From Cryobacterium sp. Y50 (GTDB lineage Bacteria > Actinomycetota > Actinomycetes > Actinomycetales > Microbacteriaceae): DNA of 64,000 nt. The stretch is taken from NCBI RefSeq assembly GCF_002929805.1, contig NZ_PJJM01000102.1, positions 108,951 through 172,950 of the forward strand, in the 5' to 3' direction. The notes under the pieces were generated by a model. That model searched no databases and had not been told where the DNA came from. It saw only the letters and a list, made by a program, of their open reading frames with translations. The position numbers were made by a program, and so were the translations under genes. How positions within the stretch are numbered: the first letter of the stretch is position 1; each line of letters begins with the position of its first letter. Shown here in pieces: positions 1 through 8,114 of this stretch.

Positions 1-344
1 TCGAGAATGAGGTCCCAGCCGATGATCCAGGCGAGCAGCTCGCCGAGGGTCGCGTAGGTGAAGGTGTACGCAGACCCGGCGACGGGCACGGCCGAGGCGA
101 ACTCGGCGTAACACATGATCGCGAGCGCGCAGGTGAAAGCTGCGAGCAGAAAGGCCAGGGTGACCGACGGTCCGGCATAGCTGCCGGCAGCCTTGGCGCC
201 GACCGAGAAGATTCCCGCTCCGACGGCGACTGCAACGCCCATGATCATGAGGTCCCAGGTGCTAAGGGTGCGTTTGAGGCTGTGGCCCTTTTCCAGCGAG
301 TCTGCTATGGAATCTTCAATACTCTTGGTGCGCCTAAGACTCAT
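1..344 (-). CDS. APC-family amino acid permease, N-terminal part
   Basis: Only the first 114 codons lie in the window; the gene runs off the left edge. The start is the ATG at 344. After a charged cytoplasmic stretch (SLRRTKSIEDS) come the first helices with the glycine-rich motif GVAVAVGAGIFSVGAKAAG, typical of helix 1 of APC transporters, then a hydrophobic helix and the conserved YAEFASAVPVAGSAYTF. These features match the cationic amino acid transporter (CAT/YfnA) branch, which imports amino acids across the plasma membrane. The substrate cannot be told from this fragment. It lies downstream of rpsO on the same strand but is separated from it by a strong stem-loop. Confidence 0.85.
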   Translation of the reverse strand, partial: MSLRRTKSIEDSIADSLEKGHSLKRTLSTWDLMIMGVAVAVGAGIFSVGAKAAGSYAGPSVTLAFLLAAFTCALAIMCYAEFASAVPVAGSAYTFTYATLGELLAWIIGWDLIL

Positions 345-419
345 GCTGATATCCGTTCGTTATTGCCGACCGCTCATGTTAGCAAGCCGCCGTTCTACAC
401 CCGTTCGTCGGCGGCACGC

Positions 420-457
420 ACAACGGGCCGCCACCTGAAAAGGTGACGACCCGTTGT
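420..457 (-). terminator. Stem-loop terminator after rpsO
   Basis: A long interrupted inverted repeat: the outer arms ACAACGGG and CCCGTTGT pair perfectly and the inner arms CACCT and AGGTG close on a GAAA loop. It sits 57 nt after the rpsO stop codon and before the permease start. There is no clear U tract, so it may act as a terminator or as an mRNA 3' end stabiliser. Confidence 0.65.
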
Positions 458-513
458 GAAGAAGTTCGCGTTATCAACGCTGCATTCGCTACGTGCAAAT
501 AAACTGCACGGAA

Positions 514-783
514 TTAGCGACGCAGGCCGAGGCTGCCGATCAGTGTGCGATACCGAGTGATGTCGATGTCCGACAGGTAACCGAGCAGACGGCGACGCTG
601 ACCAACCATAAGAAGCAGACCACGACGTGAGTGGTGGTCGTGCTTGTGCTCTTTCAAGTGCTCCGTGAGGTCAAGAATGCGCTGCGTGAGCATTGCAATC
701 TGAACTTCCGGGGACCCGGTGTCGCCTGGGTGGGTAGCGTACTTTTCGATGATCGCCTTCTTAGCATCTGGTTCGAGTGCCAT
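514..783 (-). CDS. rpsO: 30S ribosomal protein S15
   Basis: An 89-residue protein, the usual length of S15, a primary binder of 16S rRNA in the platform of the small subunit. Recognisable parts are the N-terminal [16 protein letters not shown], the [17 protein letters not shown] segment, the [12 protein letters not shown] motif that contacts rRNA, and the end GLRR. The ATG at 783 has an AAGGGGAT Shine-Dalgarno; the open frame upstream of it is untranslated leader. In most actinobacteria rpsO is followed by pnp; here it is followed by a terminator and an amino acid permease. Confidence 0.97.
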   Translation of the reverse strand: MALEPDAKKAIIEKYATHPGDTGSPEVQIAMLTQRILDLTEHLKEHKHDHHSRRGLLLMVGQRRRLLGYLSDIDITRYRTLIGSLGLRR

Positions 784-873
784 AAAGTGGGATCCCCTTT
801 CTCTCACTGCGCGGTGCCCTTGGCAGGATGCCTGAGCTCTCTTTATCCGCGGCCGTTGAACGGCAACCTTCAT

Positions 874-882
874 ACTTTAGCA
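874..882 (-). promoter_or_regulatory. Probable rpsO promoter (extended -10)
   Basis: Read on the minus strand the site is TGC-TAAAGT, an extended -10 element, about 90 nt before the rpsO start. It predicts a leader of roughly 85 nt between 784 and 868. S15 represses its own translation through such leaders in several bacteria; whether this leader does so cannot be judged from the sequence. Confidence 0.45.
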
Positions 883-993
883 GAGTCAGCGCCCCCCGCA
901 GTCAGCGGAGCGAACGCAGTGTGTGGTTCACCCGGTCTGTTCCAGCCCGCTCATAGCGCTACAGTGGGGGAATAATCGAGGAGGTGCACGAAC

Positions 994-1338
994 ATGGGTA
1001 CGTTGCTGTACGGCAATCCGGGCATCGTGACCACCTTCGACGATCGTACCCTCATGCATCTGCAAATCGTGATCAGCACCAAGCTGCGGCGCCGGGAGAG
1101 TTTCATTTTCACCTGGTCCGATTCCGCCGACGAGGGAAGCGGTCGCAGCGCCATCTGGCTCGACCCGACGAGCACGCTGTACTACCGATATTTTGGCAGT
1201 CGAACCCCGTCGATCAACCGGGACTGGATCGAAGCCCTCATGCTCTCGGCCAACAGTGCCGGCGGCCTGGTGTTCATCGCCGAGCCGACACCGTCGCCCT
1301 CGCCGCCGCCGAGCATCAGCGCGAAAACGCGGCGCTAA
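994..1338 (+). CDS. Small DUF7882-like protein (family seen in Microbacteriaceae)
   Basis: A 114-residue protein with start MGTLLYGNPGIVTTFDDRTL, a strong Shine-Dalgarno (GAGGAGGTG), and the conserved-looking blocks STKLRRRESF, EGSGRSAIWLDP and WIEALMLSANSAGGL. I recognise it as the short family now called DUF7882, which has often been mislabelled ATP-dependent DNA ligase; it has no ligase motif. The C-terminal tail is rich in Pro and Ser (PTPSPSPPPS) and probably disordered. Function unknown. It ends 10 nt before the convergent aminotransferase fusion. Confidence 0.7.
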   Translation: MGTLLYGNPGIVTTFDDRTLMHLQIVISTKLRRRESFIFTWSDSADEGSGRSAIWLDPTSTLYYRYFGSRTPSINRDWIEALMLSANSAGGLVFIAEPTPSPSPPPSISAKTRR

Positions 1339-1348
1339 GCGTCTGGGG

Positions 1349-4279
1349 CTATACCGCACTGAGGGCGATGATACCCAGTGCGTCGGCCAGCGACGCCAGA
1401 AAATGGTTCGCGCTGTCGATGGTGAGACAGAGCGGCGGCTTGATCTTGAGCACGTTTTTGAAGTCGCCGGTGGGCTGCACGATGCAGCCCCGCAGCAGGA
1501 GTTCGTCGCAGAGCCGGGCGGCGGCGCCGGTCGCCGGCGTGAAGGCGGCCCGGTTGCTGACTAGCTCGACGCCGAGATAGAGCCCCATGCCGTAGACAGC
1601 CCCGACCAGATCGAATCGTTCGCCCAGCTGTTCGAGGCCCTGTTTCAGGTAGCGGCCGACGACCTCGGCGTTCTGCTGCAGGCCTTCGTCACGCATGATG
1701 TCGAGCACGGTCAGGCCGATGCGGCAGCTCAACGGGCTGCCGCCGGCCGAGGAGAAGAACGGCCCATCTTCGGCAAAGTGCTCGGCAATGTCGCGACGGG
1801 TGATGACCGCGCCGAGCGGATGCCCGTTGCCCATCGCCTTGGCAATCGTGATGATGTCGGGAACCACCCGTTGTTGCTCGGTCCCCCAGAAGTGCTTGCC
1901 GAGCCGGGCGTAGCTCACCTGCACCTCGTCGGCGATGCAGAGTGCGCCGCGGGCGCGCATCCGCTCGTAGACGCCGGTCAGGTAGCCGTCGGGCAACAAC
2001 ACGCCGCCGGCATTGCCGAACACGGGTTCAGCGATGAACGCTGCTACCGTGCGCCCATCGTCGGCGAGGAGCTGGAGGTCGCCATCGAGATCGTCGAGGT
2101 ACAGCGGGGCCGAGTCGGCGCCCCGATACTTGCCACGGACGGCGTTCGGAGCCTCGACCAGATGCACCCAGTCGGGGCGAGTTTCGAACGCCCGGGGATT
2201 GTCGGCCACCGAAGAGGAGACGGCATCCGCCGCCAGCGACCAGCCATGATACGCCTCCCGCACCGCCAGCACGGTGTCGTGGCCGGTGTAACTGAGGGCC
2301 AGGCGCAGGGCGAGATCGACGGCCTCGGTTCCGCTGTTGACCAGAAAGACGGTGTCTAGCGGGTCGGGTGCGAGCTCGGCGAGGCGTTCGGTGAATCGCA
2401 CGAGCTCCTCGTAATGAAACCGGGAGTTGGTGTTGAGCAGCGACCATTGGCTGCGCGCGGCCTCGGCAATACGCGGGTGCCCATGTCCGACGGTCGTGAC
2501 GTTGTTGACCATGTCGACGTAGGCCTGGCCATGAGTATCGATGAGGTGGTGCTGCCAGCCACGTTCAATCTGGGGCGGGGCCTCGTAATAGTGTTCCTGC
2601 ACGCGCGCAAAGGACTCGTCCCGACGCTGCAGCAGGGCACCGGCATCGACCAGTGGTCGGGCAGTTTCCAGCCCGAGCAGCGCTGACGGGTCGGGGCAGA
2701 CCCGCTGCCAGAGCGCCGCGTGTGACGGTGCGACGAAGAACGGCGGGCGGATGCCGCGGAGTCGACTGGTCTGCAGGGTCACGCGGGCCACTGCGCTGGA
2801 GTGGCGTGCATCAGCCGAACTGGCCGGAACGGTACCGAGAATCGTTCCGGCATCGATAGTCTGGCCGGCCAGGGCTGCCGCGTCGATACCGGTCAGCCAC
2901 AGGTCGAAGTGGCCGGCCTCGAGCCGCACAGTGTCGGAATCGACGACCATAACGGTCCCCGCGATCGGCGCGGTAATCTGGCTGCTGGCCGGCAGAAACA
3001 CCTCGACACCGAGGACCAGGGTGACCGATTCCTCGGCCGTGTTGATGCGCGTTTGGGAGAGCCGGTATTCGCCGTAGCGGGTGACGGCGTGGCCGAGCTG
3101 GGCTGCAACATCCGCTGCAATGCGCGCATCAATGCCCGGTTCCAGCCAGACTCCGGCGTCGTAACCGGCGCTCGTCACGGACAGGTCGATGATGACCGCG
3201 GGATCGAGCGGCCCAGCCAGGGGGTGTTCGGTTGTCACGATGGGGGCGCCGGTGCCCGTCAGCGTGAACCGGATGAGGGCTTCAACCTCGGCGCCATCGA
3301 GATCGGCGGCTGTTTCGAAGGCGCGCCACTCGCGGGCGCGGTTCGCGTCGGCGTAGTCGTTGTCACCGTCCAGCCGCACCTGTTGTTCACCGCTCACGAC
3401 GAGCACCGCGCTGCGCAACACGATCAGCGGCCAGAGCGCGCTGATTTCCCCCTCGGTCAGCGGGACACTCGCTGCGAACGCCTCGATCGTGTCGAGGATG
3501 GCGAGCGGATGCTGCGGGCTGCGGTACAGCACGCAGACGCAGGTCGCGGCCAGCTCGGCCACGAGCCAGCCCAGCGCCACGTCGCCGAAGTCGATGACTC
3601 CGGTGATCGTGTCTGCCGTGTCATCGCGCGACACGACGTTGTCGTCGGTCAGGTCACCGTGAATGGTCTGCACCCGCAGGTCGGCCGCGACCGGCGCGAG
3701 CTGCTGCCGTGCCGCGCTGGTCACCTCCCGGAGGCGATCGCGGTGGCTATCGTCGTCGACGAAGTGCAGGAGCACGTCGATGACTTCGCCGCCGCGGCGC
3801 AGGTCCCACTGCAGAACGCGGTCGGTTCCGGGGTGCTCGAAGTCATGGAGGCCACGCGCAATCCGGCCGGCTACATCGCCGAGCGAGCGGATCTGCACGT
3901 CCGACAGGCGGAGTGAGTCGGTCAGCGGCTGCCCGTGCACGTAGGTCAGGAGGCGCAGATCGAGGGTCTGTCCGTCGAGGGTGACGCGCTGGATCTCGCT
4001 GCCGTCGATCCCCTTGAGCGCCGCTGGCAGGTCGAGTCCCAAGACGCGCAGGTGGGCCAGGGCGGCGTTTTGCGCCTCGAGTTCGATCGGGGCGATGGCC
4101 GGATTGGAGACCTTGAGAACGAGCGTGGCGGCATCCGATTTGATACGAAAATTACGGTCCTGGTGGCTGCCGAGCTCCGTGATGGTGCCTGTCACGCCGA
4201 ACCGGGCACGCCCGAGCTCGGCCGCCTGGTCGAGCGTCAGTCGCGGGCGCGGCAGGTGAAATGGACTCGGCACGGTCAT
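1349..4279 (-). CDS. Kinase / M23-like / class III aminotransferase fusion protein
   Basis: A 976-residue three-part protein. Residues about 20-320 form an aminoglycoside-phosphotransferase-type small-molecule kinase with the catalytic HGDLTDDN (207) and IDFGD (229). Residues about 400-500 resemble the beta-rich M23 peptidase fold but show no metal-binding HxH, so peptidase activity is unlikely. Residues about 545-970 are a PLP class III aminotransferase with NSGTEAVDLALRLA, ADEVQ and the PLP lysine in TIAKAMGNG (about 814). The C-terminal part is of the AGXT2L kind, which includes ethanolamine-phosphate and phosphohydroxylysine phospho-lyases. A kinase joined to a phospho-lyase suggests phosphorylation of an amino alcohol followed by elimination to aldehyde, ammonia and phosphate; that is inference. 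A GGAGAAC Shine-Dalgarno precedes the ATG. Confidence 0.85.
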   Translation of the reverse strand: MTVPSPFHLPRPRLTLDQAAELGRARFGVTGTITELGSHQDRNFRIKSDAATLVLKVSNPAIAPIELEAQNAALAHLRVLGLDLPAALKGIDGSEIQRVTLDGQTLDLRLLTYVHGQPLTDSLRLSDVQIRSLGDVAGRIARGLHDFEHPGTDRVLQWDLRRGGEVIDVLLHFVDDDSHRDRLREVTSAARQQLAPVAADLRVQTIHGDLTDDNVVSRDDTADTITGVIDFGDVALGWLVAELAATCVCVLYRSPQHPLAILDTIEAFAASVPLTEGEISALWPLIVLRSAVLVVSGEQQVRLDGDNDYADANRAREWRAFETAADLDGAEVEALIRFTLTGTGAPIVTTEHPLAGPLDPAVIIDLSVTSAGYDAGVWLEPGIDARIAADVAAQLGHAVTRYGEYRLSQTRINTAEESVTLVLGVEVFLPASSQITAPIAGTVMVVDSDTVRLEAGHFDLWLTGIDAAALAGQTIDAGTILGTVPASSADARHSSAVARVTLQTSRLRGIRPPFFVAPSHAALWQRVCPDPSALLGLETARPLVDAGALLQRRDESFARVQEHYYEAPPQIERGWQHHLIDTHGQAYVDMVNNVTTVGHGHPRIAEAARSQWSLLNTNSRFHYEELVRFTERLAELAPDPLDTVFLVNSGTEAVDLALRLALSYTGHDTVLAVREAYHGWSLAADAVSSSVADNPRAFETRPDWVHLVEAPNAVRGKYRGADSAPLYLDDLDGDLQLLADDGRTVAAFIAEPVFGNAGGVLLPDGYLTGVYERMRARGALCIADEVQVSYARLGKHFWGTEQQRVVPDIITIAKAMGNGHPLGAVITRRDIAEHFAEDGPFFSSAGGSPLSCRIGLTVLDIMRDEGLQQNAEVVGRYLKQGLEQLGERFDLVGAVYGMGLYLGVELVSNRAAFTPATGAAARLCDELLLRGCIVQPTGDFKNVLKIKPPLCLTIDSANHFLASLADALGIIALSAV

Positions 4280-4327
4280 GGTTCTCCAGTCATACGGGTG
4301 GCAGCTGCGGCGCGCTAACGCTGCAGA

Positions 4328-5437
4328 TCAGCGCTTGCGAACGCGCCGCTTCGGCGGAATGGCGCCCGGGGCGTTCGGGGTGTTCCAAGCCTTGGCGATG
4401 GCCCAGGCGACGGCAGCGATCGGCACCGAGAGCACGGCACCGACGATGCCGCCGAGAATGGTTCCAGCGGTCAGGCCGACGAGAATGACAAGCGGATGCA
4501 GCTTGAGTGACTGCGCCATGACGACCGGCTGAAGAAAGTTGCCCTCGAGCTGGTTGACAGCGACCACGATGATGAGCACGATGAGCGCCACGACCGGGCC
4601 GCTCGCGACCAGGGCAACGAGCGCGGCGAGCACACCGGCCGCCGTCGCTCCGATCAGCGGAACGAACGCTCCGAGGAAAACGATGACCGCGAGCGGCAGG
4701 GCGAGCGGCACCTGCAAAATTGCCAGGCCGATGCCGATCGCGGTGGCGTCGACGGCGGCAACGATCGCGGTGCCACGCACGTACCCGCCCAGCACGCGCA
4801 GAGAAGTGTGACCGATGCGTCGGCCACGGGCTAGGCGCTCGCCCTTGAACGGACTCAGGAAGAAGTTCCAGATCTGTCCGCCATCCTTGAGAAAGAAGAA
4901 CAGGATAACCACGAGAAGTACGGCGCCTGTGATCAATTCGAAGACAGCGGAGGCCCCGGCGAGCGCCCCGGTGCCAAATTGGCTGCTGGTGAGAAAGTCG
5001 ACGACGCCATCGCGGGCGTCGGTGATCTGCTGCTCGTCGATCTGGATCGGTCCGTCGATGAGGAACTGCTGCAGCGTGTCGATGCCCTCGGAGGCCGAGG
5101 AGAACAGCTCGTCCCACTGGTCGCGCACCGCGAAGACGATGAGCGTGATGATTCCGCCGAACACGGCGATGCCGCCGAGCAGGGTGATCCAGGTGGCCAG
5201 GATCGCGGCGACACCGCGCTTGCGCAGGCCGTTGATCACCGGGCTGAGCGCCGAGGCGAGGATGATGGCGATCAATACCGGGATGACGACGAGCTTGAGC
5301 TGCACGAGTCCGTAGATGACGGCGGACGCGAGCACGATGACGAGCAGAATTTGCCCGCTGCGCAGGCCGAGCCAGCCGAGCCGGTCGTTCAGCGGAGTGC
5401 GAGGTGCCAGGGGCGTGGGGTCGTCATGTGCGCGCAT
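4328..5437 (-). CDS. AI-2E family transporter
   Basis: A 369-residue membrane protein with about eight hydrophobic segments, a central soluble-looking part (residues about 95-150) and a C-terminal Lys/Arg-rich tail (PPKRRVRKR). The pattern matches the AI-2E (TqsA/YdiK/PerM) family of permeases, whose members export autoinducer-2 or act as ion antiporters; the substrate here is unknown. Upstream of the ATG a TAGGCT hexamer lies exactly 6 nt away with no Shine-Dalgarno, suggesting a leaderless transcript. It is a stand-alone gene 48 nt after the start of the downstream fusion gene. Confidence 0.85.
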   Translation of the reverse strand: MRAHDDPTPLAPRTPLNDRLGWLGLRSGQILLVIVLASAVIYGLVQLKLVVIPVLIAIILASALSPVINGLRKRGVAAILATWITLLGGIAVFGGIITLIVFAVRDQWDELFSSASEGIDTLQQFLIDGPIQIDEQQITDARDGVVDFLTSSQFGTGALAGASAVFELITGAVLLVVILFFFLKDGGQIWNFFLSPFKGERLARGRRIGHTSLRVLGGYVRGTAIVAAVDATAIGIGLAILQVPLALPLAVIVFLGAFVPLIGATAAGVLAALVALVASGPVVALIVLIIVVAVNQLEGNFLQPVVMAQSLKLHPLVILVGLTAGTILGGIVGAVLSVPIAAVAWAIAKAWNTPNAPGAIPPKRRVRKR

Positions 5438-5597
5438 GCACCCAGCCTAGACAGGCATCGGGCAGAAACCCCGATCGACCGGCCACTTCGTTGCCTCCGG
5501 CCGGGACAACTGCGGAGATTAACGTGACTATGTCAATTTCGGATCGTTTCGGGGGGCTACCGCGGAATCTCCGCCGCGGCGGCGTACAGGGAGGGTC

Positions 5598-6503
5598 TCA
5601 GAAACCGTGTCGACGGTTGAGGGTTGCCGCGACCGCCTCCAGCACGGCTTCGTCGCCGGCATAGATTCCACTGGCGCGTGGCCAGTGAGTGATCACGTCG
5701 GTGAAACCGAGGTCGGCAGCGCGGCCGACGGCATCCTCGAATGCATTCATGCTCTGCAGGGAATATGTTCCGCCGCTGTCGAGTGAGAGGTAACGGTCGA
5801 TGGTGGCCGGGTCCCGGCCTTCGGCGGTCGCCACGTCGTTCAGCCGGTGCGCGAGGCCGCGCACGCCATCCCACCAGGCCTCCCCCGTTGATCCTTCCTG
5901 GCCGGTCGTCACCCAGCCCTGGCCGAACCGACTGACCAGTCCGAGACCCTTGGGGCCGTTGGCGGCGATGACGAACGGCACGCGTTGGCGCACAGGGGCA
6001 GCCGACTCGGGCAGCACCATGCGCGCATTGACGGCCGAGTACCAGTCACCAGCGAAACTGATTCCCGCGGTGGAACCCGGCTCCTCGCCGCGCAGCAAGA
6101 GGTCGAGGTCGGTGACGAATTCGGCGAACCGTTCGTGCCGCTGCCGCGGCGTGTACTCCGGCTGGCCCAGAACTGTGGCATCGAACCCGGTGCCGCCCGA
6201 CCCGATACCGAGCAGGAACCGTGCGTTCGACACGTCGTCGACCGTCGCTATGTCCCGGGCGAACGGCACCGGATGCCGAAAATTCGGTGAGGAGACAAAG
6301 GTACCCAGAGCGATGCGTTCGGTCGCGGCCGCCGCGGCGGTCAGGGTGGGAATAGTCGCATTCCAGGGTTCGTCGGCGAGCGACCGCCAGGACAGGTGAT
6401 CGTAAGTCCAGGCGTGGTCGAAGCCGTACTGCTCGGCACCGAGCCACTTCTTGCGTGCACGCGGCCACGGGTCTTGCGGAAGAATGACGATTCCAAAGCG
6501 CAT
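5598..6503 (-). CDS. LLM-class flavin-dependent oxidoreductase
   Basis: A 301-residue luciferase-like monooxygenase. The N-terminus MRFGIVILPQDPW, the block YDHLSWR, and RFLLGIGSGG plus the PRQRHERFAEFV segment fit the TIM-barrel LLM family that uses FMN or, in many actinobacteria, F420. Substrate unknown. The start has the leaderless signature TAGACT 6 nt before the ATG (6510-6515). It is divergent from the protealysin gene, leaving only 69 nt for both promoters. Confidence 0.85.
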   Translation of the reverse strand: MRFGIVILPQDPWPRARKKWLGAEQYGFDHAWTYDHLSWRSLADEPWNATIPTLTAAAAATERIALGTFVSSPNFRHPVPFARDIATVDDVSNARFLLGIGSGGTGFDATVLGQPEYTPRQRHERFAEFVTDLDLLLRGEEPGSTAGISFAGDWYSAVNARMVLPESAAPVRQRVPFVIAANGPKGLGLVSRFGQGWVTTGQEGSTGEAWWDGVRGLAHRLNDVATAEGRDPATIDRYLSLDSGGTYSLQSMNAFEDAVGRAADLGFTDVITHWPRASGIYAGDEAVLEAVAATLNRRHGF

Positions 6504-6572
6504 GAGGCGAGTCTATTCAGCGGGGCGCTTCGGCACTGTTGCAATGTCGGTGCCCGGTGCCAGACTCTGCAC

Positions 6573-7811
6573 ATGGACACTCCGCAGATTCAATCGCCGC
6601 TGATCCCCCGCTACTGCACGATCGTGCCGCCGTACCTGCTGACACGATTGGCGCAACTTGCCGATCCCAAATTCGCGCGGGCCGCAGCTGCCGCCAGGGA
6701 TTCGCTGCTGCGAGACTCGCGGATACGGCGATTGCGCGACGGGGCGCATCCACTGGCCCACCCGGGTGCGCGCAGCCTGCCGACCCGCACACCGGGGGAA
6801 TCTGATCGCACCATTTCGGATGCCGGTGGCCTCGAACGCCTGCCCGGTCGGCAGGTGCGTACGGAGGGGCAGCCCGCCGGAACGGACCCGGCGGTGACCG
6901 AGTCGTATGACAGCCTCGGAGCCACCCAGGCGATGTACTGGAACCAGTTTGGACGCGACAGTATCGATAACGGCGGTATGCCGATGGATGCCACGGTGCA
7001 CTATGGCCAAAAATACGACAACGCCTTTTGGGACGGAGAACGCATGGTGTTCGGCGACGGAGATGGCCAGGTTTTCAACCGGTTCACCATTTCGCCGAGT
7101 GTGATCGGTCACGAGCTCACGCACGGAGTCACCCAATTTACGGCGAACCTGAAGTACCAGGGGCAGTCCGGCGCGCTCAACGAGTCCATCTCCGATGTGT
7201 TCGGCGCGCTCGTCGAGCAAAATCTGCGGGGACAGTCGACCAGTGCGGCCAGCTGGCTGATCGGCGAGGGCCTGTTCACCGAGCAGGTCGAGGGCATCGC
7301 CCTGCGCTCGATGAAAGCGCCCGGCACGGCGTACAACGATGATGTGCTCGGCAAGGATCCGCAGCCGGACAGCATGGCCGGTTACGTCGAGACGGACGAC
7401 GACAACGGTGGGGTGCACCTCAATTCGGGCATTCCCAACCGCGCTTTCTACCTGGTCGCAGAGGCCATCGGCGGCAACGCCTGGAAAACGCCGGGCCGCA
7501 TTTGGTATGAGACGCTCACCGGAACGGCGCTTCGTCCACAGAGCGATTTTGCTGCCTTCGCGGCTGCGACGGCGGATACCGCGGCTCGCCTCTACGGAAA
7601 CGGTTCGACCGCCCACGACGCGGTCTTGCGGGCCTGGGCCACGGTCGGGGTAGTGGCCGCCGTTCCCTCGCCGTCGCCCAGCACGATCGGCACTCCGAGC
7701 GCCCCTGGTATCTCCCTGCCGCCAGCGTATTCGACCCCGTTGGTCGACCCGCTGACACCGCCTCCGTCTGGGCCGCAGCGCGGGCCGATCGCAGGGCAAC
7801 CAGGGGGGTAA
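6573..7811 (+). CDS. Protealysin-type M4 metallopeptidase
   Basis: A 412-residue zinc protease of the thermolysin family. The zinc motif HELTH lies at residues 180-184, the third ligand is in NESISD about 20 residues later, and the catalytic His region reads GGVHLNSGIPNRAFYL. There is no signal peptide; instead the N-terminus PRYCTIVPPYLLTRLA matches the short protealysin propeptide, which points to cytoplasmic synthesis and non-classical release. The last 40 residues are a Pro/Ser-rich tail (PSPSPSTIGTPSAPG) not needed for the fold. The next gene, 9 nt downstream, encodes the matching inhibitor. No Shine-Dalgarno precedes the ATG; CAGACT lies 6 nt upstream. Confidence 0.92.
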   Translation: MDTPQIQSPLIPRYCTIVPPYLLTRLAQLADPKFARAAAAARDSLLRDSRIRRLRDGAHPLAHPGARSLPTRTPGESDRTISDAGGLERLPGRQVRTEGQPAGTDPAVTESYDSLGATQAMYWNQFGRDSIDNGGMPMDATVHYGQKYDNAFWDGERMVFGDGDGQVFNRFTISPSVIGHELTHGVTQFTANLKYQGQSGALNESISDVFGALVEQNLRGQSTSAASWLIGEGLFTEQVEGIALRSMKAPGTAYNDDVLGKDPQPDSMAGYVETDDDNGGVHLNSGIPNRAFYLVAEAIGGNAWKTPGRIWYETLTGTALRPQSDFAAFAAATADTAARLYGNGSTAHDAVLRAWATVGVVAAVPSPSPSTIGTPSAPGISLPPAYSTPLVDPLTPPPSGPQRGPIAGQPGG

Positions 7812-7820
7812 CCTTTCGGT

Positions 7821-8087
7821 ATGAAAGTCATTGTGTCGCGCAGCGGCGGGATGGCCGGGATCCGCCTCACCTGGGAAGTCCGGGTTGAAGAGCAACCCGA
7901 CCCCGCAATCTGGGCGGATTTTCTCGATTCGCTGCCCTGGGACGACGTCACCGACAGCGTGGCAACTGTAGACCGGTTCGCTTATCGCATTCGATGCGCC
8001 CCGCACGAGGTGGTGCTCGCCGAGCCCGAGGTAAACGGTCCGTGGCGCGACCTAGTCAACCGCGTCAAGGCCGCCAACGGAATGTAG
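7821..8087 (+). CDS. Emfourin-like inhibitor of the protealysin
   Basis: An 88-residue protein starting MKVIVSRSGGMAGIRLTWEV, with WADFLDSLPWDD, RFAYRI and a C-terminal GPWRDLVNRVK. It fits emfourin, the protein inhibitor found next to protealysin genes in Serratia and other bacteria, which blocks M4 proteases tightly. The TTTCGGT spacer after the protease stop is only 9 nt, so the two are surely co-transcribed and production of enzyme and inhibitor is coupled. The assignment rests on size, sequence look and the neighbour; residues contacting the protease are not marked here. Confidence 0.8.
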   Translation: MKVIVSRSGGMAGIRLTWEVRVEEQPDPAIWADFLDSLPWDDVTDSVATVDRFAYRIRCAPHEVVLAEPEVNGPWRDLVNRVKAANGM

Positions 8088-8114
8088 GCGGCCCTGACCC
8101 GGCGGTGGTGCTGG

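Noticed and set aside
6513..8006. A 497-codon minus-strand frame
   Set aside because: Shadow of the protealysin and emfourin genes.
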